A DNA stretch of 64,000 nt from Sphingobacteriales bacterium (GTDB lineage Bacteria > Bacteroidota > Bacteroidia > UKL13-3), in NCBI GenBank assembly GCA_021299635.1, contig JAJTFA010000005.1, forward strand, positions 1 through 64,000. The letters are read 5' to 3'. Each line of letters begins with the position of its first letter. The stretch's first letter is position 1. This document shows positions 8,407 through 17,755 of this stretch, one piece after another. A program made the position numbers and the translations under genes. The notes below the pieces were generated by a model. It worked only from the letters and a program-made list of their open reading frames with translations. It had not been told where the DNA came from and did no database searches.

Positions 8407-10467
8407 ATGAAAAAAGTAATTTACCTATTGCTAATTATTGCTTTGCATGCAAATGCCCAGGAACGATTAACCCCGGAGATGCTCTGGAAATTTGGAAGAG
8501 TTTCCAATCCTCAATTAGCGCCTGATGCCAAGCAAATACTTTTTGAAGTAAAAAAATATGATTTGGCTGCTAATAAAGGTACCAATATTGTTTATGTGAT
8601 GCCACCTTCAGGTGGAAATCCCGTTGCGGTTACCGATGATGCTACCAATGCATTCAACGCAAAGTGGAGACCTGATGGAAAGAAAATAACATTTCTTTCA
8701 TCTGCAGACGGCAGTGTACAGTTATATGAAATTAATCCGGATGGAACAGGTAAAAAGCAAATTACTACTGTTAACGGGGGAATTAGCGGCTATAAATACT
8801 CTCCTACACTTACACATATTGCTTTCACGGCAGATGTAAAACTGGATCGTACTGCAGCAGAGATGTACAGCGATTTACCTGAAACAAAAGCGCGCATCAT
8901 TGATGGGCTTTTCTACAGACATTGGGATAGCTGGCATGATTATGCCTACAGCCATGTATTTGTGGCAGGTTATTCTGACGGACAATTAACAGGTGAGGCA
9001 TCAGATATAATGAAGGATGAAAAATACGATGCACCACTACAACCAAGTGGCGGAGATGAACAATTTAACTGGAGTCCGGATGGTAAAAAGCTGGCATATA
9101 CCAGCCGGAAGCTTAATGGAACTCAGGAGGCACTGAGCACCAATAGTGATATTTATGTATTTTACCTAGAAACAAAAAATACAGTTAACTTAACAGAAAA
9201 CAATGCAGGATATGATACAGAACCTGCATTCTCTCCTGATGGAAGAAAATTAGCATGGCTAAGTATGCGAAAAATAAGCAATGAAGCTGATAAAAACAGA
9301 CTCATGGTTTACCAGTTTGAAAACAGAAACACAACAGAGATAACTGAAAAATTTGACTACCCTGTTGAACAGTTTGAGTGGATTGGAAGTGCTCAGGCAG
9401 GGCAGATAATTTACTTCATTGCACAATATCAAGGTACGCGTAATATATTTATGACCGAGGAAAAAGTGAAGAAAACGGGGGCCATTTATTCGGCAGTTGA
9501 GCCGGTAACAATTGGCGATCATGACTACCTGAGCATATCAGCAAAATCGCCCGATAAGAAAACCTTTGTTCTGGTAGGAGCCAAACAAAATATGAGTATG
9601 CCAACGGAATTATTTAATATTTCAGCTAAAGGAACTGAAACCCAAATTACCTTTACCAATAAAGCACTTACCGATAACATCACCTGGGGTAAGGTAGAAA
9701 AACGCATGATTACAACCACAGATGGCAAACAAATGCTTACTTGGGTAATCCTTCCTCCAAACTTTAATCCTCAAAAAAGATATCCAACTCTCCTCTATTG
9801 TCAGGGAGGCCCGCAAAGTATGGTGAGTCAGTTTTTTAGCTACAGGTGGAATTTTCAGCTTATGGCTAACAATGGTTATATTGTGGTTGCACCAAACCGA
9901 AGAGGCGTTACAGGATTTGGCCAGGATTGGACAGATGCCATTATTGGTGACTATGGTGGTCAATGTATGCGTGATTATTTAAGCGCTATTGATGAGGTAT
10001 CGAAAGAAAGTTGGGTTGCCAAAGATAAGCGCGCAGCAGTTGGTGCCAGCTTTGGCGGTTATTCCGTTTATTGGCTGGCAGGTAATCATCAAAAAAGATT
10101 TAAAACATTCATTGCTCATTGCGGCATGTTTAATACAGAAAGCTGGTATGGCAGCACAGAGGAAATGTGGTTTGCCAATAACGACAATAAAGGTGCATAC
10201 TGGAGCACTCCCCGACCAAAAAACTTTGACCAGTCGCCACACAAATTCGTACAAAACTGGGACTCTCCAATTCTGGTAATTCATAATGAAAAAGATTACC
10301 GGGTGCCTATTACTCAAGGAATGGAAGCTTTTACTGCTGCTCAGCTTAAAGGATTACAAAGCCGTTTCCTCTATTTCCCTGACGAAAACCATTGGGTAAC
10401 CAAACCACAAAACTCTGTTTTGTGGCAAAGAGTATATTTTGAGTGGTTGGATAACTGGCTTAAATAG
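8407..10467 (+). CDS. Secreted S9 family prolyl-oligopeptidase-type serine peptidase
   Basis: This 686-residue exported peptidase should release dipeptides or acylated residues from peptide N-termini. A short signal peptide (MKKVIYLLLIIALHANAQ) is followed by a WD40/PD40-like beta-propeller rich in SPDG-type turns (about residues 30-420) and an alpha/beta-hydrolase domain. The catalytic Ser is 548 in GASFGGYS, Asp is 630 in NEKDYRVP and His is 662 in DENHW. The order and spacing are those of S9C acylaminoacyl-peptidase/dipeptidyl-peptidase enzymes. The gene converges on the phosphate transporter. The S46 peptidase 2 kb downstream suggests shared use of extracellular peptides (inference). Specificity cannot be read from sequence. 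Confidence 0.93.
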   Translation: MKKVIYLLLIIALHANAQERLTPEMLWKFGRVSNPQLAPDAKQILFEVKKYDLAANKGTNIVYVMPPSGGNPVAVTDDATNAFNAKWRPDGKKITFLSSADGSVQLYEINPDGTGKKQITTVNGGISGYKYSPTLTHIAFTADVKLDRTAAEMYSDLPETKARIIDGLFYRHWDSWHDYAYSHVFVAGYSDGQLTGEASDIMKDEKYDAPLQPSGGDEQFNWSPDGKKLAYTSRKLNGTQEALSTNSDIYVFYLETKNTVNLTENNAGYDTEPAFSPDGRKLAWLSMRKISNEADKNRLMVYQFENRNTTEITEKFDYPVEQFEWIGSAQAGQIIYFIAQYQGTRNIFMTEEKVKKTGAIYSAVEPVTIGDHDYLSISAKSPDKKTFVLVGAKQNMSMPTELFNISAKGTETQITFTNKALTDNITWGKVEKRMITTTDGKQMLTWVILPPNFNPQKRYPTLLYCQGGPQSMVSQFFSYRWNFQLMANNGYIVVAPNRRGVTGFGQDWTDAIIGDYGGQCMRDYLSAIDEVSKESWVAKDKRAAVGASFGGYSVYWLAGNHQKRFKTFIAHCGMFNTESWYGSTEEMWFANNDNKGAYWSTPRPKNFDQSPHKFVQNWDSPILVIHNEKDYRVPITQGMEAFTAAQLKGLQSRFLYFPDENHWVTKPQNSVLWQRVYFEWLDNWLK

Positions 10468-10502
10468 AAACAACAGCAGCAGAAATGATTTGATAAAAAC
10501 AC

Positions 10503-11906
10503 CTAAATTATTGCCCTGAATAAAAGGAACAAACCTCCTGCCATTATTACCGTTACAGGCAAGGTAAGTATCCAGGCAATAAAAATACTCTTTATGGTAT
10601 TTTTCTGTAAATTCTTTATTCCCCTGCTCGCTACCATGCTTCCTGCAATACCGGAAGATAATACCTGTGTGGTGCTTACCGGCAGCCCAAGCCAGGTTGA
10701 AAGTCCAATCGTTCCTGCAGCCACAAGTTCCGAAGATGCACCTTGTGCATAGGTAAGATGCTGTTTGCCAATTTTTTCACCAATGGTTTTAACAATACGC
10801 TTCCAACCTATCATGGTTCCTAAACCCAATGAGAGAGAGATGAGCAATATAATCCAGTATGGGGCATAATCTGTTAACGATTTAAGTGAAGCAACATCAC
10901 CCTTCAATTTTTTCTTATCCATTGCACTTAAATTTAGATAATCACTTTCAAGTAACTTTTTACTTGATTTACCAATAAGAATGGCCGTTTTTCTTAACGC
11001 AAATTGCTCCTCTTCTCGAAAAGCAAGAAAATTGTCAGCGACATTAAGTTGCTGCTGCATTTCTCCTAGTAGCACGTTCATCTTAACCAATTCAAAACTA
11101 TCGTTGGTATTAAGTTGGTTTATATCTGCCTTAGCCAATATTTGTCTTACTTCAACCAGTTTATTCCGATACTGATTCACATCTGCCTCTTGATTAATGG
11201 CAAAATAGGATGGCACAATAGCAATCATTACCAGCATCATCAACCCCACACCTTTTTGTCCATCATTTGAGCCATGGGAAAAGCTAACTCCTGTGCAGGT
11301 TAGTAAAAGAATGGCTCTAATCCATGTTGGTGGCGGGTTATTGGTATTGGGTTCTTTGAAGATGATCTTGTTTCGAACAACCTGCCGTAGGATATACATA
11401 AGTACAATCGCTAAACTAAAACCAACCAATGGTGAAAGTATAAGTGACATGCCAATATCTGTAGCTTTTGACCAATTAACGTACGAAACTGATTTATTCT
11501 CTGCAATAAATGAATAGGCTAAGCCCACTCCGAGTATAGAACCAACCAATGTGTGCGAGCTGGAACAAGGTATACCATAATACCAAGTACCTAAATTCCA
11601 TGCAATGGCTGTAAGCAATAAAGATAGAATTAAAGCAATATTGTGATGGATATTCGTATCAGTTAACACCTCTACAGGCAGCAAATTGCTGATACCCATT
11701 GCCACAGCAATACCACCTGCAAAAACTCCTATTGCATTCCATATAGCAGACCATGTTACCGCAACCCAAGGTTTTAAAGAATTGGTGTATATAACAGTAG
11801 CTACCGCATTTGCAGTATCATGAAATCCGTTTATGAACTCAAATGCACAGGCAAGTGTAATGCAAAAAATTAGAAGCGCGGTAAGCGTAGGGTCTAAACC
11901 AAACAT
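10503..11906 (-). CDS. PiT family inorganic phosphate transporter
   Basis: A 467-residue inner-membrane symporter for inorganic phosphate. Both inverted PiT signature regions are present: FINGFHDTANAVATVI near residues 24-39 and FSHGSNDGQKGVGLM near 209-223. A typical late segment with GLPVSTTQV supports the family. Between the two halves, residues about 238-347 form a hydrophilic, Lys/Glu/Gln/Leu-rich helical insert, presumably a cytoplasmic coiled or helical-hairpin domain between transmembrane bundles. No PhoU-like gene lies beside it; the insert may play a regulatory part (inference). A good promoter lies just upstream. Start ATG at 11906 has no competing upstream start. Confidence 0.94.
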   Translation of the reverse strand: MFGLDPTLTALLIFCITLACAFEFINGFHDTANAVATVIYTNSLKPWVAVTWSAIWNAIGVFAGGIAVAMGISNLLPVEVLTDTNIHHNIALILSLLLTAIAWNLGTWYYGIPCSSSHTLVGSILGVGLAYSFIAENKSVSYVNWSKATDIGMSLILSPLVGFSLAIVLMYILRQVVRNKIIFKEPNTNNPPPTWIRAILLLTCTGVSFSHGSNDGQKGVGLMMLVMIAIVPSYFAINQEADVNQYRNKLVEVRQILAKADINQLNTNDSFELVKMNVLLGEMQQQLNVADNFLAFREEEQFALRKTAILIGKSSKKLLESDYLNLSAMDKKKLKGDVASLKSLTDYAPYWIILLISLSLGLGTMIGWKRIVKTIGEKIGKQHLTYAQGASSELVAAGTIGLSTWLGLPVSTTQVLSSGIAGSMVASRGIKNLQKNTIKSIFIAWILTLPVTVIMAGGLFLLFRAII

Positions 11907-11923
11907 AGGAGCGGATTTTTAGG

Positions 11924-11951
11924 CAAATGTATGCGCCTAAATTACCTTCAA
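11924..11951 (-). promoter_or_regulatory. Bacteroidota-type promoter for the phosphate transporter
   Basis: On the minus strand TTG (11951-11949) is followed after exactly 17 bases by TACATTTG (11931-11924). This matches the Bacteroidota sigma-A consensus TTG-N17-23-TAnnTTTG. The -7 box is 17 bases upstream of the ATG at 11906, so the leader would be very short. It is the only promoter in the window where I find both elements at proper spacing. Confidence 0.6.
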
Positions 11952-12093
11952 TATTAATTTATTGTTAAGTTTAGCACCATACACCAAGTGGCTTTAATTA
12001 CAAGTAGCAAATGCACAATTAATTACATTTATAATCACACTTTTGCATCCAGTAATTTTCTTTTACATTCGTTGCCCGTTAAATCATTGAAAC

Positions 12094-14241
12094 ATGAGAA
12101 AAAATCTATTACTTGTAATCGCTACATTTATTTTGCTGCCAACCTTTAAGCTTAGAGCCGATGAAGGCATGTGGTTGCCTTTATTACTTAAAAACTACAA
12201 CTATGAAGACATGAAGAAAAAGGGGCTTAAACTTACCCCTGAACAGTTATATGATGTAAATAACTCCAGTCTTAAAGACGCAATTGTTTGGTTTGGTGGC
12301 GGTTGTACAGGAGAGGTTATCTCATCAAAAGGTTTGGTGCTAACAAATCACCATTGCGGTTATGATGCTATATCAGAGTTAAGTTCAGCGGCAGATAATA
12401 TTTTGGATAATGGCTTTTGGGCAAAATCGTATAAGGAGGAGCGCCCCGTGCCCGGCTTAACCGTTTCTTTTGTTGTGCGCATGGAAGATATAACCAAAGA
12501 AGTATTAGATTCTGTTGGTTCATTAAATGAGAAAGATAGAGCGAAGCGCCTGCCTTCTGTATTTAAAAATATCACTTCACGCATAACCAAAGGCACACAC
12601 TACGAGGCTCAATGCCGTGAAATGTTTAAAGGAAATGCATATTATGTTTTTGTATTTGAGCGTTTCACCGACATCCGTTTGGTTGGTACACCACCTCAAA
12701 ATATTGGTAAATTTGGAGGAGAAACGGACAATTGGATGTGGCCACGCCACACCGGAGACTTTAGCATGTTTCGCATTTACAGCGGTAAAGATGGCAAGCC
12801 TGCAAAATATACTGCAGATAACATTCCATATACTCCAAAACATCATTTACCCATTAATCTAAAAGGTATTAAGGATGGTGATTTCGCTATGATTATGGGT
12901 TTCCCGGGCCGTACCAACCGTTATGAGTTTTCGCAAGGTGTACAAATTGCAACCGATTTGGTTGATCCTGCTATTGTTAAGTTACGTGAAGTGCGCCTCA
13001 ATGCCTGGAAAGAACAAATGAATAAAGATGTGGATGTGCGTTTAAAACTATCTGGTGATTTTGCTTCAATTGCCAACTACTGGAAATATTTCCGCGGTGA
13101 GGCCGAACAATTGAAGAAAAATAAAGTGTATGAACAAAAAGTAAAAGAAGAAAAATCCTTTTCTAAATGGGCTGCTGATAAAAATGAATACAAAAATCTG
13201 CTAACTGATGTAGAAAAGGCTTTTGCAACCTACAAACCTTATAGCACACTCAGAACTTACCTGAATGAAGGTATTCAAGCACCTACTGTTTCTAAATTTG
13301 CAGCATTTGCAATAAGCTTGGAAGAAGCCCTGGAAAAAGGTGATGACAAAGCAACCAAAGCGACACAAACTCAATTACTATCAGCATTAGAGGAAATGCC
13401 TTACAGTGCACCAATTATTGAAGCAGATAAACGCATTTTCGACAGTATATTGTTGTTTTATTTTACCGATGTGCCAAAAGATTATCAACCTGCATATATG
13501 AGTGAAATAGTTGCTGCGTACAATAAAGAGAATATGCGCGAAGCTATTAAAGCTTACACCGCGCATGTTTTTGCCAACAGTATTTTTGCAGACAAAGAAA
13601 TGACAAAGGCTTGGATTCAGAATCCACGTATGGCATTGCTTAAAAACGATCCTGCCTATAAGCATGTAAAAGCTTTTCGTGACCACTACAACAAAAACTA
13701 CAAAAGCAAAGTTGATGAGTTTAATGAAAATATTCAGGCATTGGGAAGAACCTATATCAAGGGTCTGATTGAAATGAATAAAGACAAAAAATACTATCCT
13801 GATGCCAACTCCTCCCTTCGTTTAACGTATGGTAGCGTGCGCAGTTACATGAAATATCCGCTTATTACCAATTTGGATGAGGTGATGCAGAAAAATGAAA
13901 AATACAAAGGCAATCCTGAGTTTGATGTGCCGCAGCGCTTACGCGATTTGCACAAAGCCAAAAACTATGGACCTTATGCCATGAAGGATGGTAAATTACC
14001 AGTGGCCTTTTTAACCAATAATGATATTACCGGTGGCAATAGCGGCAGTCCAGTTATTGATGGCGAAGGCCGAATAACAGGGCTTGCTTTTGATGGCAAT
14101 TGGGAAGCCATGAGTGGCAATATTCATTTTGATCCTGCTAATAAACGCACCATTTGCGTTGATATTCGTTATGTGATGTTCTTGGTTGATAAATATGGAG
14201 AAGCATCCAATATCATCAATGAGCTCACCATTGTAAGATAA
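12094..14241 (+). CDS. S46 family dipeptidyl-peptidase, DPP7-like
   Basis: A 715-residue secreted serine peptidase that removes dipeptides from oligopeptide N-termini; the family is characteristic of Bacteroidota and was defined in Porphyromonas gingivalis. The signal peptide is residues 1-22 (ending LRAD). The chymotrypsin-like triad is readable: His87 in LTNHHCGY, Asp222 in PRHTGDF, Ser650 in GGNSGSPV. The residue 18 after the serine is Gly668 (FDGNW). In known enzymes Gly there goes with DPP7 (hydrophobic P1) and Arg with DPP11 (acidic P1), so DPP7-like specificity is inferred. An all-helical insert sits mid-protein, as in the family. A strong terminator follows directly. Length is normal for the family. 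Confidence 0.94.
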   Translation: MRKNLLLVIATFILLPTFKLRADEGMWLPLLLKNYNYEDMKKKGLKLTPEQLYDVNNSSLKDAIVWFGGGCTGEVISSKGLVLTNHHCGYDAISELSSAADNILDNGFWAKSYKEERPVPGLTVSFVVRMEDITKEVLDSVGSLNEKDRAKRLPSVFKNITSRITKGTHYEAQCREMFKGNAYYVFVFERFTDIRLVGTPPQNIGKFGGETDNWMWPRHTGDFSMFRIYSGKDGKPAKYTADNIPYTPKHHLPINLKGIKDGDFAMIMGFPGRTNRYEFSQGVQIATDLVDPAIVKLREVRLNAWKEQMNKDVDVRLKLSGDFASIANYWKYFRGEAEQLKKNKVYEQKVKEEKSFSKWAADKNEYKNLLTDVEKAFATYKPYSTLRTYLNEGIQAPTVSKFAAFAISLEEALEKGDDKATKATQTQLLSALEEMPYSAPIIEADKRIFDSILLFYFTDVPKDYQPAYMSEIVAAYNKENMREAIKAYTAHVFANSIFADKEMTKAWIQNPRMALLKNDPAYKHVKAFRDHYNKNYKSKVDEFNENIQALGRTYIKGLIEMNKDKKYYPDANSSLRLTYGSVRSYMKYPLITNLDEVMQKNEKYKGNPEFDVPQRLRDLHKAKNYGPYAMKDGKLPVAFLTNNDITGGNSGSPVIDGEGRITGLAFDGNWEAMSGNIHFDPANKRTICVDIRYVMFLVDKYGEASNIINELTIVR

Positions 14242-14259
14242 GCTCATAAATTAATTTAT

Positions 14260-14267
14260 TACCTTTG
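14260..14267 (+). promoter_or_regulatory. Possible -7 box upstream of DUF4920 gene
   Basis: TACCTTTG matches the -7 consensus TAnnTTTG exactly, but the nearest TTG upstream (14231-14233) gives a 26-base spacer, longer than usual. It directly precedes the stem-loop at 14268-14301, so a transcript starting here would carry that hairpin in its leader. Confidence 0.35.
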
Positions 14268-14301
14268 AAGGCGTTGCAAAGACATTTGCAACGCCTTTTT
14301 T
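14268..14301 (+). terminator. Rho-independent terminator after the S46 gene
   Basis: A perfect 13-bp stem (AAGGCGTTGCAAA paired with TTTGCAACGCCTT) with a GACA loop is followed by a T-tract. It starts 26 bases after the S46 stop codon and ends 13 bases before the DUF4920 ATG at 14314. It should end the S46 transcript. Confidence 0.88.
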
Positions 14302-14313
14302 AATTGACATATT

Positions 14314-14715
14314 ATGAAAAACCTCTTTCTAACCGCTATTGTACTTTTTACATTAATATCCTGCAATAACAATCCCAGAAAGAGCCTGCCGCAAACAGGT
14401 GCTTTTGGCAAAACCTTAGCCGATACAGCTGCCATGACCACAGAGCAACTGATGGATGTGATGACACTAACCACCGAGATGAAAGGAAACGTAGAAGGGA
14501 TAATTGATGAATATTGTAAAGGCGAAGGTTGCTGGCTTACCTTAAAAAATTCCAAAGGTGATCCTCTAATGGTAGAGATTGAAGATAAAGCATTTGTATT
14601 ACCTTACGATATTAATGGCAAAGTTGCCATTATTTCCGGCACTGCTATTACCGATACTACGGAAGATGGCCGTATTGAAGTGGTTATGTTTGCCGATGGC
14701 GTTTTGATTAAATAA
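14314..14715 (+). CDS. DUF4920 domain lipoprotein
   Basis: A 133-residue predicted lipoprotein: MKNLFLTAIVLFTLISC has a lipobox with Cys17. After a polar linker comes a compact OB-like beta domain resembling DUF4920, with the conserved EYCKGEGCWLTL segment (two Cys, then Trp), VLPYDINGK and a terminal FADGVLI. The two cysteines could bind a metal or form a disulfide; the function of the family is not known. The gene sits tightly behind the S46 terminator and converges on the aldehyde dehydrogenase gene with only two bases between them. Start is the only ATG giving a complete signal sequence. Confidence 0.82.
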   Translation: MKNLFLTAIVLFTLISCNNNPRKSLPQTGAFGKTLADTAAMTTEQLMDVMTLTTEMKGNVEGIIDEYCKGEGCWLTLKNSKGDPLMVEIEDKAFVLPYDINGKVAIISGTAITDTTEDGRIEVVMFADGVLIK

Positions 14716-14717
14716 AG

Positions 14718-16163
14718 CTAAAGCTTAATACAAACATTTTTCGCTTCAGTAAAGAAGCGCAAGGCCTCCCAGCCTCCCTCACGACCAACACCACTGCTTT
14801 TTACACCACCAAATGGTGTGCGTAAATCGCGTAGAAGCCAGCAGTTAATCCAAATAATACCGGCCTTAATCTGCGCAGCCATTCTGTGTGCCCTGGTCAG
14901 GTTTTCTGTCCAAATGGTGGATGCAAGCCCATATTGAGTAGAATTGGCCATCATTAATACCTCTTCTTCCGTATCAAATGGTGTAAGGGTTACTACTGGC
15001 CCGAAAATTTCTTCTTGGTTGGTTCTGCAGTTATATGATAAGCCCTCAATAACCGTTGGTTCTATAAACCATCCCTTGTTACATCTTCCTTCGGGCTTAA
15101 CAGCATTGCCGCCACAAAGCACGTTTCCTCCCTCCTGCTTAGCCAATTCAATATAACTTAATACTTTTTCAAAATGAATTTTAGAAACAATGGCACCTGT
15201 TTTGGTTGCTGCATCGAGCGGGTCGCCTACTATTAACTCTGCTTTAACTTTATTTATAAATGCTATTTTAAACTTTTCATAAAGCGGCCTCTCAATAAAA
15301 ATGCGAGAACCACAAAGGCAAATCTCACCCTGATTCAGAAAAGAAGACCGAACCGTTTCATCAAGCATTTTCTCAAAATCACAATCAGCAAAAATGATAT
15401 TGGGATTTTTGCCTCCCAGTTCTAACGATAGCTTTTTAAACATTGGTGCTGCTATACGTGCAATCTCTTCTCCGGTTTTGGTTCCTCCGGTAAAGGATAT
15501 GGCTTTAATCTCCGGATGAGCGGTGATAGCACTGCCAACTTTTACACCCAAGCCATGAACAATATTTAACACTCCGGCAGGTAAGCCGGCTTCAATGCAA
15601 ATCTCACTTAAGAGGAACGCTGTCATGGGTGTTACTTCTGATGGTTTGGCAACCACACAATTTCCCGCAGCAATGGCAGGGGCAATTTTCCAGGTAAACA
15701 GGTACAGGGGTAAATTCCAAGGCGAGATGCATCCCACCACTCCAATGGGAGTTCTTAGCGTATAGTTTATGGCATGATCTCCCATGGGATGAGCCTCACT
15801 TGCAAAATGCTCAATAGCTGTTCCGAAAAAACGCATATTGCTTACTGCTCTTGGAATCTCACCATTTTTCGAAAGCCAAAGTGGTTTGCCTTGGTCAATG
15901 GTTTCGGCTTTTGCAAAAGTATCCAGATTACTTTCTATCAACTCTGCAATACGCGTCATAATGCGTGTCCTCTTTTCTGAAGGTGTATTGCTCCATTGAT
16001 TAAAAGCTGCTTTTGCAGCAGCTACGGCCGATTCAACATCTGCTGCATCGCTATCAGGGCATAATGAATATACTTCACCCGTTGAAGGATCTGGATTACC
16101 GAGGTATGATTTTGAAACAGGCTCAATCAATTGCCCATTGATATAATTCAATATCTTTTGCAT
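14718..16163 (-). CDS. Aldehyde dehydrogenase, 2-aminomuconic/hydroxymuconic semialdehyde type
   Basis: A 481-residue cytoplasmic NAD(P)+-dependent aldehyde dehydrogenase. Catalytic Cys282 lies in NQGEICLCGSR and the general base Glu248 in LELGGKNPN. GCISPWNLPL and SFTGGTKTG mark the cofactor-binding region. The C-terminal stretch with NCWLLRDLRTPFGG and GVGREGG closely resembles ALDH8A1/AmnC/XylG, which oxidise 2-aminomuconic or 2-hydroxymuconic semialdehyde in tryptophan (kynurenine) or catechol breakdown. No other kynurenine-pathway gene is next to it. It is the last gene of a minus-strand run behind dapA (85-bp gap). Family is certain, substrate inferred. Confidence 0.9.
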   Translation of the reverse strand: MQKILNYINGQLIEPVSKSYLGNPDPSTGEVYSLCPDSDAADVESAVAAAKAAFNQWSNTPSEKRTRIMTRIAELIESNLDTFAKAETIDQGKPLWLSKNGEIPRAVSNMRFFGTAIEHFASEAHPMGDHAINYTLRTPIGVVGCISPWNLPLYLFTWKIAPAIAAGNCVVAKPSEVTPMTAFLLSEICIEAGLPAGVLNIVHGLGVKVGSAITAHPEIKAISFTGGTKTGEEIARIAAPMFKKLSLELGGKNPNIIFADCDFEKMLDETVRSSFLNQGEICLCGSRIFIERPLYEKFKIAFINKVKAELIVGDPLDAATKTGAIVSKIHFEKVLSYIELAKQEGGNVLCGGNAVKPEGRCNKGWFIEPTVIEGLSYNCRTNQEEIFGPVVTLTPFDTEEEVLMMANSTQYGLASTIWTENLTRAHRMAAQIKAGIIWINCWLLRDLRTPFGGVKSSGVGREGGWEALRFFTEAKNVCIKL

Positions 16164-16248
16164 GAGGCGAAGATAAAAAGTTCAGCAGAACAATTATGAA
16201 ATAATGATTTGAAGATTGCATCTGTTTCCAAGAAACAGCATAATAAAA

Positions 16249-17124
16249 CTATTTGATATCTGACATTGCCTTATCTAAGGCAGCCATAGCATCTTTACCC
16301 ACAACTGCAAGCGGTTGTCTTACCAGATTATTGCATAATTTCATTTTACTCATCACATATTTTACTCCGCCCGGGCTGCCATCCATGAACAACGATTTCA
16401 TCATACCATAGAGATGAAAGTGCAGCAATTTTGCCTCTGCCATATTGCCATTTAGCCCAAGCCTTACCATGGTTGTAAATTGTTTGGGATAAGCATTAGC
16501 AATAACTGAAATAACACCGCACATACCCATAGATAAAAACGGAAGTGTAAGGTTATCATCTCCAGAAATAACTTCAAAATCGTTAGGCTTAGCAACCAGT
16601 ATATCCATAAACTGCTCAGCATTACCGCTGGCTTCTTTAATTGCCACTACATTTTTGCAACGGCTTGCAATTCTAAGCGAAGTAGCTGCAGTCATATTTG
16701 AACCTGAACGACCCGGAACATTATATAAAATAACAGGCAATCTTGATGTTTTACTTATATGACTGTAATGATTAAAAATTCCTTCCTGATTGGGTTTATT
16801 GTAGTATGGACTTACAGATAGAATTGCCTCATAACCTTTTATATTGAATGAAGCCATATCGGCTGCGACCTCTGGAGTATTGTTACCACCAATGCCTGCC
16901 ACACATGGTACGCGACCTGCAGCATGCTTTGCTGCAAATTGGTAAATTTTCTTTTTCTCATCCTTACTCAAAGTAGGAGCTTCGCCTGTGGTACCTAACA
17001 CAACCAGATACTCAACTCCACCAGCAATCACATGATCGATGATATTGGCAAGGGCATCAAAATCAATACCCATATCTTTTTTAAAGGGTGTGATAAGCGC
17101 TACCCCTGTTCCGCTTAGTTTCAT
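16249..17124 (-). CDS. dapA: 4-hydroxy-tetrahydrodipicolinate synthase
   Basis: A 291-residue cytoplasmic aldolase-fold enzyme that condenses pyruvate with aspartate semialdehyde, the first committed step to lysine and meso-diaminopimelate. The Schiff-base Lys163 is in VAIKEASG, Tyr134 in ILYNVPGRSG and the substrate loop in GTTGEAPTLS (44-53). SPYYNKPNQEG is also typical. Length is standard. The gene starts four bases after the stop of the DUF6913 gene, so the two are very probably one transcript. DapA supplies diaminopimelate for cell-wall synthesis. No leader peptide or lysine riboswitch is visible upstream. Confidence 0.97.
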   Translation of the reverse strand: MKLSGTGVALITPFKKDMGIDFDALANIIDHVIAGGVEYLVVLGTTGEAPTLSKDEKKKIYQFAAKHAAGRVPCVAGIGGNNTPEVAADMASFNIKGYEAILSVSPYYNKPNQEGIFNHYSHISKTSRLPVILYNVPGRSGSNMTAATSLRIASRCKNVVAIKEASGNAEQFMDILVAKPNDFEVISGDDNLTLPFLSMGMCGVISVIANAYPKQFTTMVRLGLNGNMAEAKLLHFHLYGMMKSLFMDGSPGGVKYVMSKMKLCNNLVRQPLAVVGKDAMAALDKAMSDIK

Positions 17125-17128
17125 AAGG

Positions 17129-17671
17129 TCATTTTATTACTTTTAAATAAAAATCCATTTGTTCAATTAAAAAGGCCAGGCTGCTATTTTCACCCGTATC
17201 TATCATTGCATCAAAATACCGAACACCGCCATGAATTGCCGGACCAATGCGATAATGTGCATGTGAGTAAGCCGCAACGGCCAGCATGGGCAAAATAGGC
17301 TCCGTGTATATATTCAGTAGCCAGTCAAATTCCATTTCAATAAACCTACTTATTTTAGATTTAACCGGGAGATTAAGCGGTGAGAGCGTTTCCTGCCAGA
17401 AATACTCTGATTGTAAACTAAATTTTTTATTACCCGGCAACTGTTTCATTTCTACATAGCCTAGCAGAAAAACTTTTTTGCCATCTGCCCTGAGTTTGTT
17501 TGCATATTGATGCACCATTGCCTCTTTCTCAATATAAGTGGCATTATAGACAATGCCTACGTGCTGCACCTGCTCATAAGCAAGCATTCTGCTTTTCTTT
17601 TTATGTGCTGCTATTTCGTTGGTTAGCAACAAATGGCCAAGGGTATTTTTTATTTTTTCGATAAAGGACAT
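17129..17671 (-). CDS. DUF6913 family protein, dapA partner
   Basis: A 180-residue soluble protein without signal peptide or membrane segments. It resembles a conserved Bacteroidota family (DUF6913) that I recall lying just upstream of dapA; here the gap to dapA is four bases. Visible features are a charged helical N-terminus, a HVGIVYNAT beta strand, a KVFLLGYVE strand and a C-terminal HAHYRIGPAIHGG segment. No catalytic motif can be named. The arrangement suggests a role linked to lysine/diaminopimelate supply, but that is inference from position alone. Confidence 0.75.
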   Translation of the reverse strand: MSFIEKIKNTLGHLLLTNEIAAHKKKSRMLAYEQVQHVGIVYNATYIEKEAMVHQYANKLRADGKKVFLLGYVEMKQLPGNKKFSLQSEYFWQETLSPLNLPVKSKISRFIEMEFDWLLNIYTEPILPMLAVAAYSHAHYRIGPAIHGGVRYFDAMIDTGENSSLAFLIEQMDFYLKVIK

Positions 17672-17755
17672 AAGTTGAATTTCAACTAATTCATTGCGAA
17701 TTTAACAGGAGTATGCAAAGTTCAGCGAATAATTGTCCACCACTGTAAATATCAT

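Noticed and set aside
9259..10317. Minus-strand frames inside the S9 peptidase gene
   Set aside because: Antisense shadows of a gene with full catalytic motifs; Cys/Phe-rich translations typical of antisense.
16222..16238. Perfect 7-bp stem-loop between dapA and the aldehyde dehydrogenase gene
   Set aside because: There is no T-tract on either side, so it is not called a terminator; it may be an mRNA stability element or chance.
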